Shown piece after piece: positions 34,065 through 42,790 of a stretch of 64,000 bases of DNA. Below the pieces are notes generated by a model. It was not told the origin of the DNA and did no database searches. It saw only the letters and a program-made list of their open reading frames with translations. Source of the DNA: Palsa-504 sp963753195 (lineage in GTDB: Bacteria > Actinomycetota > Actinomycetes > Streptosporangiales > Streptosporangiaceae). Position 1 is the first letter of the stretch. Each line of letters opens with the position of its first letter. The DNA lies in the NCBI GenBank assembly GCA_963753195.1, contig CAVWBH010000007.1:496001-560000 (forward strand). Reading direction: 5' to 3'. The position numbers and the translations under genes are program-made.

Positions 34065-34478
34065 TCAATACAGCTCGAGCTCACCCGTGACCGGGTCGAT
34101 GAGCTCGTCGTAGTCCGGACCGATGGCCAGGCAGGTCCGGGTGGGAACCCCGCCGAATTCGGTCAGGCCCCGGTCGGTGACCAGGCGGACCAGCAGCCCG
34201 GCCTCGAGCGCTTGGCGGTAGACCGCCATCAGCTCCTCCTCGGAGCCCACCTTGACGGTGACCTTGCGGAAGCTGGTCCCGAGCCAGGTCCGCTCGGCCT
34301 CGGAAAGCTGGACGTGATCGACCGGGCGGTCCGGCGTCAGCTGCTGGATGACCAGCTCGGCCAGCCAGGCCGTCGCGGCGTGCGCGCCTTGGGCGATCTC
34401 CTTGCCGCGGCGCATCCGCAGGTCGCGGCGGATGACGATGACCTGCTTGGTCGGGCGGCTCTTCGGTTGCTCGTTCAC
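34065..34478 (-). CDS. Peptidyl-tRNA hydrolase 2 (PTH2) family protein
   Basis: 137 residues from GTG 34478 (VNEQPKSRPTKQ); the open frame runs further up but is not conserved-looking. The PTH2 N-terminal signature KQVIVIRRDLRMRRGKEIAQ continues with GAHA, and the end CLAIGPDYDELIDPVTGEL is also typical. The usual DAGRTQ loop before the last strand reads DRGLTEFGG, so the Gln is changed. PTH2 releases peptides from stalled peptidyl-tRNA in archaea and eukaryotes; bacterial copies are additional to Pth. It diverges from the 774-residue gene with 283 bp between them. Confidence 0.85.
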   Translation of the reverse strand: MNEQPKSRPTKQVIVIRRDLRMRRGKEIAQGAHAATAWLAELVIQQLTPDRPVDHVQLSEAERTWLGTSFRKVTVKVGSEEELMAVYRQALEAGLLVRLVTDRGLTEFGGVPTRTCLAIGPDYDELIDPVTGELELY

Positions 34479-34761
34479 GTCCGTGCTGCGGACCTCCGGT
34501 TCTGGGTCGAGGCGGCCGCCTGCGGTGACGGCGGGCAGCCCGTGCGCCCAATGTACGGAGGAAAGCACCAAGGCCGTACACGGGGGCAGCGCAGCCGTAT
34601 CTTCGTCGTCCTGGCCAAGGTCCTCAATCGCCAGGCTGGTTAGGATGCTGCAATGGAGGGCGCCGGCCCGGAGAGCCGCGGGCCGCGGGAAGGCCTGTGG
34701 CCCGATCGCAGCACACGGCGACGGATAACAGAAGACGGCGCGATAATGGTGGGGAGCGGGA
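34479..34761. promoter_or_regulatory. Shared upstream region of PTH2 and the 774-residue gene
   Basis: 283 bp between two divergent starts, with GGGGAG before ATG 34762 and GGAGG before GTG 34478. It must contain both promoters. No clear dyad or -10/-35 pair was found by eye. Confidence 0.35.
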
Positions 34762-37086
34762 ATGGTTTCGACGGCGCCAGACGATGAGGTAAAGCGCGAT
34801 GCGCGAGCCGTCCTGGCCCAGCAGATTGACCGGAAAATAACGTACGCACTCCACCTGCTGGGGGAGTCCGGCGCCGCGGAGACGGGACCGTTGAAGTTCC
34901 GCCTGCGGCACAGGGGCGCACGCGAGAACGCCATATACAAGGTGCGCTCCGATTTCGGCGATCTCATCGAAACATGGAAATCTGGCGACCCGGAAAAAGA
35001 CGAGGTGCTTTTCTTTGAGTCTATGCGGAAGCGCTGCTATGATCTATACGATAAGACGAACGCCTGGGACACCATCAGCGCCCTGACCCGGGCGGTAACG
35101 ACAGCGATAACCCCACAGCTCGAGAATGAAGCCAGCGCGGACGATCGCGTGATCCTGCAGGCCATCAGGCGGTTCTTGCGTCTCCTGGATGCTGACATGG
35201 CCATCTATAAAGCAGTGAATCGTGGCAATAATCACAGCGTCATCGCCAATTGCTGGACCGCGCAGCAGGACGCCAGGGAACTGCTGGAGTTGCTGGGTGC
35301 GAATGAATCTGGTGACGGACCGGATGAATTCACGGGCAACCGGGCAGAATTGCGGAAAGAACTCATCGGCGAGGCGCGAGCGCTGCATGAAGTCTACCGC
35401 GGGATTCGCCATGCTGCGGTGGCGCTTGCGGACCACGAAGACGCGATCAGAAAGTATTACGACGAGCATCCCGGATCGCATGACAGGCCAGGTGCCCTGC
35501 CCTGGCCCGATCACCGGGTGATCAGGAACCTGGACGACGCGCACGGCCTGGTGCGGAGCATAATGGACCGCCTCGACGAGGCCGGGCAGAGCGGCGCCCG
35601 GGAACTGAGCCCTGATGCCGGCGAGCGAGCGAGTGACATTGCGTCCAGGCTGAATCCGTGGGCGTCGCTGCTGCGCTCCGTGGCCACGGCGTACCGCGAC
35701 AGCAAGCCGATGCGATTGCCGACGGTCCAGATTCGCTATTGCTTTCCGTTCGCCGTCAAGGTGGGCGAGGACAGGCTTGGCCAGCTGAGTTCGGCGCTGA
35801 GGAAGAGGGTGCCGGGCACCGGGGACGAGGACGACGGGAGCGGGGGCGCCGATAACCCTGATGTGGTGCCGGGACTTGGCGGTGCACTCGACAAGAGGCT
35901 GAAGGACCTGGATCAAGGCAGCGTCACGCTGAAGACCCTGGAGCTCACCGATTTCTGGGCGGGCGCAGGCGAGGGCATGTACGGCGGACAGACAGCAAGC
36001 CTGCCCGCCCTCTGGGATAAGCATCATCCGGGTGATGAATGGCGCGTCTGGGTGGATCTAAGCCGGCTGGAGAACCATTGTCTCTGCATCGAGCGTACGC
36101 TTACTGATCCAACGCCCCATGAGCTCTACAAAGCGCTGAGGTGCCCGGCAGATTACGCCCGGGATGTGGATTACCGGTACGGCTGGGCAGAACACGGCTA
36201 CTGGCGCGGCCTCGATGAATTCGCGCACGACGTTATCCTGGTGGTAGCCCAGGGACTAGCTGGCGAGGATGATCCGGAATACATCAAGGGCCACTTCCAT
36301 ATAATGATCCTGGTGGATGCGGACGTCTCGATCGCGGAACCAGATGGCCGGTATGGTGCGGAAATACTTCGCACCAATGTGAACCGTGACGCGGCAACGC
36401 TCGAGGAGTGGGTGCGCTACCCGGTGACCGAGCGTAAGGGCAAGCCGGAAACCGCGCAGGGTAACTTCGGTTACAAAGAAAACTCGTGGTCGGTACTCGA
36501 TGACACCACCATATTCGGGGTAGCCGGGAACCCGTCCTGGCAGGCCACCGCATACCTTGAGGCAGTCCAGTTCGCTGCCTCGTGGACGCCCAGGCTGCTG
36601 CTGTGGAACCGTGAGCTACTGCAGGCTCTGGAGGATCGCCCCGGGAAGAAAAACGACCGCGCGAATCTTCTCGATCTTCGGCAGCTCGAACAGACGGTCC
36701 GCCGTTCGGTCGCCTTCGCGCACGCCGAAGAACTGTGCCGGCTCCGTTCCGATCGCCGGTACCTGGAGTGGATGATGGAAGCGGTCGGGACCACGAGCAT
36801 TCAGGAAGATCTCGAGCGCCGGATACACACTATGCGGCTCCTGATCACCGAGAACGAGAAAAAAGAGCAAGACAGAAGGGACGGCAGAAGAAATTTCTTT
36901 CTTGGTGCCATAGCCATTTTCGGGGTCCTCAACGTATCCACGTTCTTCGCCGTGCTCGACGCTGGCGACCAGAACGGATTCTTCAAGAGTCATGCCGCTA
37001 TTCAGGGCGAGCTGGTCGCGCAGGTTGTCATCATCGTCTTGGTGATCGCGATATTTGTGGGAATGGAGTTGCGGAAAAGGCGCTGA
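34762..37086 (+). CDS. Unrecognised 774-residue protein with C-terminal two-helix membrane anchor
   Basis: I do not recognise the family. Residues 1-300 are mainly helical with many charged residues. A more structured centre (about 320-625) carries IRYCFPFAVKVG, WRVWVDLSRLENHCLCIERT, HGYWRGLDEFAHDVILVV and FHIMILVDAD. A long charged helix (about 655-708) leads to two membrane helices at about 710-732 and 750-770 and the basic end ELRKRR. Large soluble part, coiled helix, two TMs and a short loop resemble CorA-type channels in topology, but the GMN signature is absent (GVLN instead). ATG 34762 follows GGGGAG. Codon use and GC are lower than the neighbours, consistent with transfer. Divergent partner is PTH2. 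Confidence 0.6.
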   Translation: MVSTAPDDEVKRDARAVLAQQIDRKITYALHLLGESGAAETGPLKFRLRHRGARENAIYKVRSDFGDLIETWKSGDPEKDEVLFFESMRKRCYDLYDKTNAWDTISALTRAVTTAITPQLENEASADDRVILQAIRRFLRLLDADMAIYKAVNRGNNHSVIANCWTAQQDARELLELLGANESGDGPDEFTGNRAELRKELIGEARALHEVYRGIRHAAVALADHEDAIRKYYDEHPGSHDRPGALPWPDHRVIRNLDDAHGLVRSIMDRLDEAGQSGARELSPDAGERASDIASRLNPWASLLRSVATAYRDSKPMRLPTVQIRYCFPFAVKVGEDRLGQLSSALRKRVPGTGDEDDGSGGADNPDVVPGLGGALDKRLKDLDQGSVTLKTLELTDFWAGAGEGMYGGQTASLPALWDKHHPGDEWRVWVDLSRLENHCLCIERTLTDPTPHELYKALRCPADYARDVDYRYGWAEHGYWRGLDEFAHDVILVVAQGLAGEDDPEYIKGHFHIMILVDADVSIAEPDGRYGAEILRTNVNRDAATLEEWVRYPVTERKGKPETAQGNFGYKENSWSVLDDTTIFGVAGNPSWQATAYLEAVQFAASWTPRLLLWNRELLQALEDRPGKKNDRANLLDLRQLEQTVRRSVAFAHAEELCRLRSDRRYLEWMMEAVGTTSIQEDLERRIHTMRLLITENEKKEQDRRDGRRNFFLGAIAIFGVLNVSTFFAVLDAGDQNGFFKSHAAIQGELVAQVVIIVLVIAIFVGMELRKRR

Positions 37087-37129
37087 TTCCTCTGGCCGGT
37101 CCTCCGATGTTCCCGGCGGGCGGCCGCGG

Positions 37130-38164
37130 TCAGCGGGCGCTATCGGCCAGCACCGAGATTATCCCGCGCATGCTCTCCTCGAACTCTTCGGGAGTACGGG
37201 TGAGCGGCGGCTCGAGCACGAGTTCGTCGACGCCCAGGGACGCGAGCCTGCCGCGCACCGACCCGAGCTTTTCTCTGACTTCCTCCAGCGTCCCGGCCAG
37301 GCAGGTCTCCTGGACCATCTCGCGGGGGACCATACCCGTCAGCTCATCCCAGGACCGGCCCGCGCGCAGGCCGTCACGCAGGTCCGCGCCGGTCCGCTCC
37401 CAGCGAGTGCCCAGGATCGGCGTCTGGTAGCTCGGCGTGGAGAAGTAGAACGCCAGCAGCGCGGCCGCGCGCCGGCGGGCCACCTCGGGATCCCGGTGCA
37501 CCGACGCGATGTACCACAGTGATGTCCAGAGCTTTCCCGCACGCCACTGAGCCCGGCGGGCGCCGTGGGCCAGGGCGGGCACGATGGTGTCCTCCAGGTA
37601 GGGGCTGAACCCGGCCAGCGGGTGCATCGCCACACCGTGGCAATGCTCGGCCGAGGTCTGCAGGATGATGCGATTCACCCCGGAACCGTGGACCTCCAGC
37701 GCATTGAGGATGTCCTCGTTCGCGGGGAAATGGATATCCGGTACGCGCGCGGTGAAGAACCGGCCGGCGTACTCGAAGGTTCCCCGGGCCTGCCAGGCGC
37801 CGCGGATCAGGTCGGCGTATTCGCCGAAGCGGGGAGCAGGGTGGTCCTCTTCGACACCGAACCAGCGCCGCAACCCGCGGGTCCCCGCGCCCAGGCCCAG
37901 CGTAAAGCGGCCATCGAGGGCTTCGGCCAGCACCGCCGCGCCGGCCGCAGCCTGGAAGGGCGACCGCGAGAACGAGTACGCAATGCCCGTGCCAATCCTG
38001 ATCGTCGAGGTGGCCAGGCCCAGGGACATGGCCTTCAAGAGCCCGTCACTGCCCATGCCCTCGGTGGTCCACAACCGGAAGAAACCGGCGTCCTCGGCGC
38101 GTTTCGCCAGTTCCTGCTGTACCGGAGTAGGGGCCCAGCCGGCGTACACCACGCTCAGTTCCAT
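37130..38164 (-). CDS. LLM-class flavin/F420-dependent oxidoreductase
   Basis: 344 residues with the luciferase-like TIM barrel: LAKRAEDAGFFRLWTTEG, STIRIGTGIAYSFSRSPF, FTLGLGAGTRGLRRWFGVE and a late WERTGADL. In actinobacteria the close groups use F420 as cofactor, and the GTGIA.. and GLGAGT.. loops fit that. It oxidises or reduces an unknown small molecule in the cytoplasm. It diverges from the aldo/keto reductase gene with about 90 bp between the starts. It converges on the 774-residue gene with 43 bp between stops. Confidence 0.85.
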   Translation of the reverse strand: MELSVVYAGWAPTPVQQELAKRAEDAGFFRLWTTEGMGSDGLLKAMSLGLATSTIRIGTGIAYSFSRSPFQAAAGAAVLAEALDGRFTLGLGAGTRGLRRWFGVEEDHPAPRFGEYADLIRGAWQARGTFEYAGRFFTARVPDIHFPANEDILNALEVHGSGVNRIILQTSAEHCHGVAMHPLAGFSPYLEDTIVPALAHGARRAQWRAGKLWTSLWYIASVHRDPEVARRRAAALLAFYFSTPSYQTPILGTRWERTGADLRDGLRAGRSWDELTGMVPREMVQETCLAGTLEEVREKLGSVRGRLASLGVDELVLEPPLTRTPEEFEESMRGIISVLADSAR

Positions 38165-38257
38165 CGTCCTGCCGTCCCGTTACCTCGAAGTCTCCTGGTC
38201 TTACGGTACGCACCGGCGGGGGCGAGGGACGGCCGGGCACGTCGCTACCATGTCGGG

Positions 38258-39226
38258 GTGGAATATGGATCGCTGGGCGCGACCGGCTTGCAGGTATCCC
38301 GGCTTGGCCTGGGCGCCTACGGGTTCGGCGATCCGGGGCGGGGCAGCGAGACATGGACTCTTCCCGAGCACGAAAGCATCCCGATCATCCGCCAGGCCAT
38401 CGAGGCCGGGATCAACTTCTTCGACACGGCCAACGGGTACTCCGCCGGACATAGCGAAGAGATCCTGGGCCGCGCGCTCCGCGAGTTCGCCAAGCGTGAC
38501 GACGTCGTCATCGCGACAAAAGTGTGGGCGCGAGTCCGGCCGGGGCCCAATGGCTCAGGCCTGTCGCGCAAGGCCATTCTCGCCGAGGTCGACCATTCCC
38601 TGGCCAGGCTGGGGTGCGATTACATCGACCTGTATCAGATTCATCGCTGGGATCCGGCCACGCCGATCGAAGAGACCATGGCGGCGCTGCACGACGTCGT
38701 GCGCAGCGGCAAGGTCCGCTACCTCGGGGCATCATCGATGGCCGCGTGGCAATTCGCGAAGGCTCAGCACACGGCCCACGTGCACGGCTGGACCTCCTTC
38801 GTGTCGATGCAAAACCATTTCAACCTGCTGTACCGGGAGGAGGAGCGGGAGATGCTCCCGCTCTGCCTCGACCAAGGCGTCGGCGTCATTCCCTGGAGCC
38901 CGCTCGCGCGCGGCAAGCTGACCCGGCCCTGGGATCAGCTGACCCGCCGCGGCGGAGCCGACCGGTACGTCAGTTCGCTGTACCAGGACAGCGACCGGGA
39001 CATCGTCGAGCGAGTGGGCGACATAGCGCGAAGCCGGGGCGTGTCCCGGGCCCAGATCGCGCTGGCCTGGGTGGCGGGCCACCCCGCCGTCACGGCCCCG
39101 ATCATCGGCGTCACCAAGCCCGAGCACCTCACCGAGGCTCTCGCCGCCGGCGATGTGCAGCTCAGTACCGAGGAACGGGACGCCCTCGAGGAGCTCTACC
39201 GCCCACGGCACGTCGATTTCGGTTAA
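38258..39226 (+). CDS. Aldo/keto reductase
   Basis: 322 residues from GTG 38258 (VEYGSLGATGLQVSRLGLG). The AKR tetrad is visible: Asp and Tyr in FFDTANGYS (about residues 52-60), Lys in VIATKVW (about 89) and His in YQIHRW (about 131). The C-terminal LAWVAGHPAVTAPIIGVTKPEHL is the cofactor loop that binds NADPH. It resembles the YghZ/Kv-beta-like group by the FNLLYREEEREMLPLC segment. Reduces aldehydes or ketones. The start is chosen because the family begins exactly here, though an open frame reaches far upstream. Confidence 0.9.
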   Translation: MEYGSLGATGLQVSRLGLGAYGFGDPGRGSETWTLPEHESIPIIRQAIEAGINFFDTANGYSAGHSEEILGRALREFAKRDDVVIATKVWARVRPGPNGSGLSRKAILAEVDHSLARLGCDYIDLYQIHRWDPATPIEETMAALHDVVRSGKVRYLGASSMAAWQFAKAQHTAHVHGWTSFVSMQNHFNLLYREEEREMLPLCLDQGVGVIPWSPLARGKLTRPWDQLTRRGGADRYVSSLYQDSDRDIVERVGDIARSRGVSRAQIALAWVAGHPAVTAPIIGVTKPEHLTEALAAGDVQLSTEERDALEELYRPRHVDFG

Positions 39227-39292
39227 TCCCGCGGCGGCCGCGCACATCGGGCCGGCCGCGCCGGCCGCGCCGTTCGTCAGCCGCGCCGTTCG

Positions 39293-40732
39293 TCAGCCGC
39301 GCCGGCGGCCGCGGAAGCCTCCGGAGGCAGCGACGGCGCCGCGGCCAGTGGCCTGCGTAGCCACGAGGACCGGGCGAGCGGGCGGGGCCACCGGGGCACT
39401 GCGCCGGGCGGCGGGCCCGGCGATCGAGCGCAGCACCGGTGATTCCGGACCGGCGGTCGCGGCGTGCGGTGTCACGCCGGCCTTGCGCATCAGTGCGCGG
39501 ACCCCGGCCGCCTGCGCCGCCGTCTGCACCGTGACCACCGTGCCGGCGGCACCGCTGCGGGCGGTCCGGCCCGAGCGGTGAACATAAGCCTTGTGCTCGG
39601 CCGGGGGATCGGCGTGGATGACCAGGCCGATGCCCTCCACATGCAGACCGCGGGCCGCGACGTCGGTCGCCACCAAGGCGCGGACCTCGCCGGATCCGAA
39701 CGCCGCGAGGTTCCGGCTGCGCACGCCCTGGGCCAGGTCGCCGTGAAGTTCTGCCGTCGGCGTCCCGGCCAGGGCCAGCTGCCGGGCGAGCTTGTGGGCC
39801 CCGTGCCTGGTCCTGGTGAAGATCAGCACCCGGGCTTCCCCGCTGGCCAGGGCCGCGACAACGGCGGCCCGCTCGGCGGCGGTGACGGTGAGCAGATGGT
39901 GGGTGATCTGCGCGGGCGGCGCGCCGTCGTCCACGTCATGCCGCGCCGGGCCGGCCAGGAAACGCCGCGCGAGGACGTCCACCTCGCCGTCGAGGGTGGC
40001 CGAGAACAGCAGCCGCTGGCCGTCCGCCGGGGTGGCGTCGAGCAGCTGCCGCACCACGGGCAGGAACCCCAGGTCGGCCATCTGGTCGGCTTCATCCAGC
40101 ACGCTGACCTCGACGTCTCCGAGCTGGCAGTGGCCTTGGCCGATCAGGTCGGCCAGGCGCCCCGGACAGGCGACGACGATATCGGTGCGGTCGCGCAGTG
40201 CCGTCACCTGCGGCCGTTGCGGGGTGCCGCCGAAGACAGTGGTGACGGTCAGTCCCACGGCGCGGGCCAGCGGCGACAGGACCGCCTGGACCTGGGCGGC
40301 CAGCTCGCGGGTCGGCACCAGCACCAGGCCGCGCGGGCGGCACGCCATCGTGTGCCCCCCGGCCAGCCGGGCGACCAGCGGGAGGGCGAAAGCCAGCGTC
40401 TTGCCCGACCCGGTCTGGGCCCGGCCGAGTATGTCGAGGCCGGCCAGCGCGTCGGGCAGCACAGCAGCCTGGATCGGGCGGGGCGTGGTGATGTCGTCTT
40501 CGGCGAGGACCGCCACCAGGGCCGCGGCGACGCCGAGGGCGCCGAACGTGCCCCCGGGAGCGGGGCGCGGCGCGTGTCGCGGCCCGGAGCGCCGGGACCG
40601 GGTCGTTCGGGGCGGGCCAGCGGGCATGCTTACGGGCCGTTCAGCGGGCAGGGCAGACAAAAAAGATCGTCTCCAGGATTCAAGTGGCCGCGTTGTCGAA
40701 GGCGCCACGTCCGTGGAGACCATCTCGCTCAC
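39293..40732 (-). CDS. DEAD-box RNA helicase
   Basis: 479 residues from GTG 40732 (M36 at 40627 is another possible start; the core begins near residue 62). Motifs: Q-motif RPIQAAVLP, Walker A AQTGSGKT, PTRELAAQ, GG/TPGR-like VACPGRL, DEAD in VLDEADQM, SAT in LLFSATLD, and the C-terminal VATDVAARGLHV and HRSGRTARSG. The order is normal for RhlE/CsdA-type helicases that unwind RNA at low temperature. The Arg/Gly-rich tail (SGGFRGRRRG) probably binds RNA. It lies close to a cold-shock protein gene, consistent with a cold response role. Confidence 0.92.
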   Translation of the reverse strand: MSEMVSTDVAPSTTRPLESWRRSFLSALPAERPVSMPAGPPRTTRSRRSGPRHAPRPAPGGTFGALGVAAALVAVLAEDDITTPRPIQAAVLPDALAGLDILGRAQTGSGKTLAFALPLVARLAGGHTMACRPRGLVLVPTRELAAQVQAVLSPLARAVGLTVTTVFGGTPQRPQVTALRDRTDIVVACPGRLADLIGQGHCQLGDVEVSVLDEADQMADLGFLPVVRQLLDATPADGQRLLFSATLDGEVDVLARRFLAGPARHDVDDGAPPAQITHHLLTVTAAERAAVVAALASGEARVLIFTRTRHGAHKLARQLALAGTPTAELHGDLAQGVRSRNLAAFGSGEVRALVATDVAARGLHVEGIGLVIHADPPAEHKAYVHRSGRTARSGAAGTVVTVQTAAQAAGVRALMRKAGVTPHAATAGPESPVLRSIAGPAARRSAPVAPPARPVLVATQATGRGAVAASGGFRGRRRG

Positions 40733-40770
40733 CGAGCGACATACGACCGGCGTGCCCTCATGGCTACGCC

Positions 40771-41205
40771 TTAGTGCGCCATCGGCGCTGCTCTCAGGCT
40801 ACAGCACGCCGCCGTGGCGGCCCGGCGCCGCGCTGAGGAGGAGCTGCTGATGGCCTCAGACACAGTGGCGAAGATCTCGAACCGCGAGTGCAGGCCAGTG
40901 AGGCGGAGAACGGTGGCCATCATGGGCGCGGGGGCAGCCAGGCGCAGGACGCCGCCCAGCAGGCCGGCGCGCCGGCTGGCCCCGACCAGCACGGCCAGCC
41001 CGCTCGCATCACAGAAAGTCACCCCGGACAGATCGATGATGACCCGGCTGGCCTGAGACCGTGGCAGGCCGATGAGCCGCTCACGCACGACGGGTGCGGA
41101 CGAGATGTCGATTTCGCCGCTGACCGCCACGATGGTGTAACCACCTTGACTCCGGACGGAAAGCTCAGGGCCAGGAGGGACATGATCGATTTCATGCGGC
41201 GCCAT
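40771..41205 (-). CDS. STAS-domain anti-sigma factor antagonist
   Basis: 144 residues. The STAS core shows GEIDISSAPVVRERL and FCDASGLAVLVG, with the Ser in DASGL as the phosphorylation site. The last 35 residues are Ser/Ala/Arg-rich and not part of the domain. It is expected to switch an anti-sigma factor, possibly one of the HATPase proteins such as the MEDS protein at 46026 or the one at 27. It lies between the DEAD-box helicase and the cold-shock gene. Partner is inferred only. Confidence 0.85.
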   Translation of the reverse strand: MAPHEIDHVPPGPELSVRSQGGYTIVAVSGEIDISSAPVVRERLIGLPRSQASRVIIDLSGVTFCDASGLAVLVGASRRAGLLGGVLRLAAPAPMMATVLRLTGLHSRFEIFATVSEAISSSSSARRRAATAACCSLRAAPMAH

Positions 41206-41541
41206 CTTCGGCAGCCCATCTCGGTTCCGGGCAGAACCGGGTCGTCGTGCGCCCAGGGCGACGCTGACGTGACTGTCGGCGCGCGGGAAGCCCCGGCCCG
41301 ACCCAGGTTACCCTGCGCAACCTGCCGTGCCCATGATGCGGGACGCTTGACGTGCCGCTGACCGCGGCATGGTGTTAAATAAAACTGGTTGTTGTCGAAG
41401 TTCGTGTCGGTGTCACAGCGCCCGCGAAATTCAGACCGCGGGCGGCGCCGATGCCCAGGCCTGGCCTTGGAGCGACAGGCGGTTGCCACAACCCGGGATG
41501 CGTGCCGCGCATCCCGTTGATCGCCTCGGCAGGAGAGCACA
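41206..41541 (+). promoter_or_regulatory. Long leader region of the cold-shock gene
   Basis: About 335 bp between divergent starts. An AT-rich patch (GTTAAATAAAACTGG, about 41373-41387) may hold the promoter of the cold-shock gene, giving a leader of about 150 nt. Within it CGGGATGCG (41494-41502) pairs with CGCATCCCG (41508-41516), ending 25 nt before the GTG start and 14 nt before AGGAG. Cold-shock mRNAs often use leader structure for temperature response. Confidence 0.45.
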
Positions 41542-41745
41542 GTGGCTCAGGGAACAGTGAAATGGTTCAACGCGGACAAGGGCTATGGGTTCATCGCCCC
41601 CGACGACGGCACGCCGGACGTGTTCGTCCACCACTCCGCCATCGAGGCTGACGGCTACCGCAGCCTCCAGGAAAACCAGCGGGTCGAGTTCAACGTGACC
41701 CGGGGCGCCAAGGGCCCGCAGGCTGAGCAGGTCCGCGCGATCTGA
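41542..41745 (+). CDS. cspA: Cold-shock domain protein
   Basis: 67 residues from GTG 41542, preceded by AGGAG at 41531. The cold-shock fold is complete: GTVKWFNADKGYGFIAPD (RNP1) and DVFVHHSAI (RNP2), with the end KGPQAEQVRAI. A nucleic-acid chaperone that binds single-stranded RNA and DNA. It is followed by a bipartite hairpin shared with the convergent gene. Confidence 0.95.
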   Translation: MAQGTVKWFNADKGYGFIAPDDGTPDVFVHHSAIEADGYRSLQENQRVEFNVTRGAKGPQAEQVRAI

Positions 41746-41751
41746 CCTCTG

Positions 41752-41798
41752 CGCCGCCGGAACTGGGCGGTCCTGCGTTCAGGACCACCCCGGCGGCG
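41752..41798. terminator. Two-part hairpin between convergent genes
   Basis: CGCCGCCGG (41752-41760) pairs with CCGGCGGCG (41790-41798) and encloses an inner stem GGGCGGTCCT/AGGACCACCC with one mismatch around GCGTTC. It lies between the cold-shock stop (41745) and the end of the leftward gene (41826), so it can serve both strands. Confidence 0.5.
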
Positions 41799-41825
41799 GT
41801 GTACGCCGGGATGCCGCAAGCGGCG

Positions 41826-42053
41826 TCAGAGCTTGGCCAGCTTCGTGCACGGCATCGTGAACCGCACCCGGCGCCCGCCGAAATCGACGACCAGGGTGGC
41901 GTCGTCCTGCACGCTGATGACCCGGCCAAGGCCGTACTTATCGTGCGTGACCTGGTCATGCTCCGCGAGCGGCTCGGCAGGCGGGGCCGGGGGCGCCGGG
42001 CGGAAGGGACTCGTGGGCAGGAGGCGCCGGCTGGCGGCGCGGGCAGGCTTCAT
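41826..42053 (-). CDS. Small Tudor/KOW-like protein resembling the UvrD/PcrA C-terminal domain
   Basis: 75 residues from ATG 42053 with GGAG upstream. After a Pro/Ala-rich start the domain DQVTHDKYGLGRVISVQDD continues with VDFGGRRVRFTMPCTKL, matching the small C-terminal domain of UvrD/PcrA helicases that binds RNA polymerase. As a stand-alone protein it could bind RNA polymerase or compete with the helicase. Known in actinobacteria as an unnamed small protein; function is not established. Confidence 0.65.
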   Translation of the reverse strand: MKPARAASRRLLPTSPFRPAPPAPPAEPLAEHDQVTHDKYGLGRVISVQDDATLVVDFGGRRVRFTMPCTKLAKL

Positions 42054-42084
42054 CAAGACCAGTATGCTCCTGATGCGCTCGCCG

Positions 42085-42378
42085 TCACAGCGGCTCGGTA
42101 ACCCACTGCCAGCCACGCTTCTCGTCGTGCGCGGCCTGGACCAGGAAGGCTCCCGCCGCGTCCGACAGTTCGGCGATGACGCGGACCAGCTGGCGGTGGA
42201 AATCGTCAGGCCGGTGCTCGTCGTGATGCGCCCGGTTTCCGACGATCGTCACGGCCGCGCCGTCTCCGCCGACCAGCCGCACCGTGATGCTCCCGTCGTA
42301 GTCCAGGCTGGCCACGGCGATATCCCTGGCGCGGACGATCTCGCTGCCGTCATCGTTCACGATCCATACGTCGGTCAC
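42085..42378 (-). CDS. Small hypothetical protein
   Basis: 97 residues, ATG 42378 (MTDVWIVNDDGSEIVRARDI). The first half alternates short strands (SITVRLVGG, AVTIVG), the second is a helix (FHRQLVRVIAELSDAAGAFLVQAA). No motif is known to me. Cytoplasmic. It lies between the Tudor-like and HTH genes, all leftward, so it may share their transcript. Confidence 0.6.
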   Translation of the reverse strand: MTDVWIVNDDGSEIVRARDIAVASLDYDGSITVRLVGGDGAAVTIVGNRAHHDEHRPDDFHRQLVRVIAELSDAAGAFLVQAAHDEKRGWQWVTEPL

Positions 42379-42421
42379 GTCGCCTGCCTCTTCCCCCGCC
42401 TGCGGTCTTCGCGGGCCATCA

Positions 42422-42790
42422 TCATTGCGGTTCGCCCGTGGCCGTGGGGCCTGCCGACGGCTCGCCCGGCAGCAGCCGGCCGCGCACCTGTTCCGGATGG
42501 TCGCTGGCCATTTCGTCGGTGCCGGTCAGGAGGGCCAGCACCTCACCGACGGTGCGTTCCCGGGCGGTGGCTTCGGGCAGCGGGAGGTGCGCCTGGACGT
42601 GGTAACGGTTGCGGCGGCCGTCCTTCTCCTTGACCACGTAGCCGGCCTCGACCAGGTCCGTGATGACGCCGAAGGCGCTGCGTTCGGTAATGTCCAGGCT
42701 GGCCGCGATGTCACGCAGGCGCACCCCCGGGTCATGGGCGACCAGCAGCAGAACCCTGGCGTGGGTGGTCAGGAAGGTCCAGCCCGTCAC
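42422..42790 (-). CDS. Winged-helix transcriptional regulator (MarR/ArsR-like)
   Basis: 122 residues from GTG 42790. The wHTH is VLLLVAHDPGVRLRDIAASL followed by DITERSAFGVITDLVEAGYV and a wing VVKEKDGRRNRYHV. A Pro/Glu-rich C-terminal part has no sensor domain. The start lies in an AT-rich patch next to the sigma-factor upstream region, on the opposite strand, so it might control that divergent interval. Target is unknown. Confidence 0.75.
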   Translation of the reverse strand: MTGWTFLTTHARVLLLVAHDPGVRLRDIAASLDITERSAFGVITDLVEAGYVVKEKDGRRNRYHVQAHLPLPEATARERTVGEVLALLTGTDEMASDHPEQVRGRLLPGEPSAGPTATGEPQ

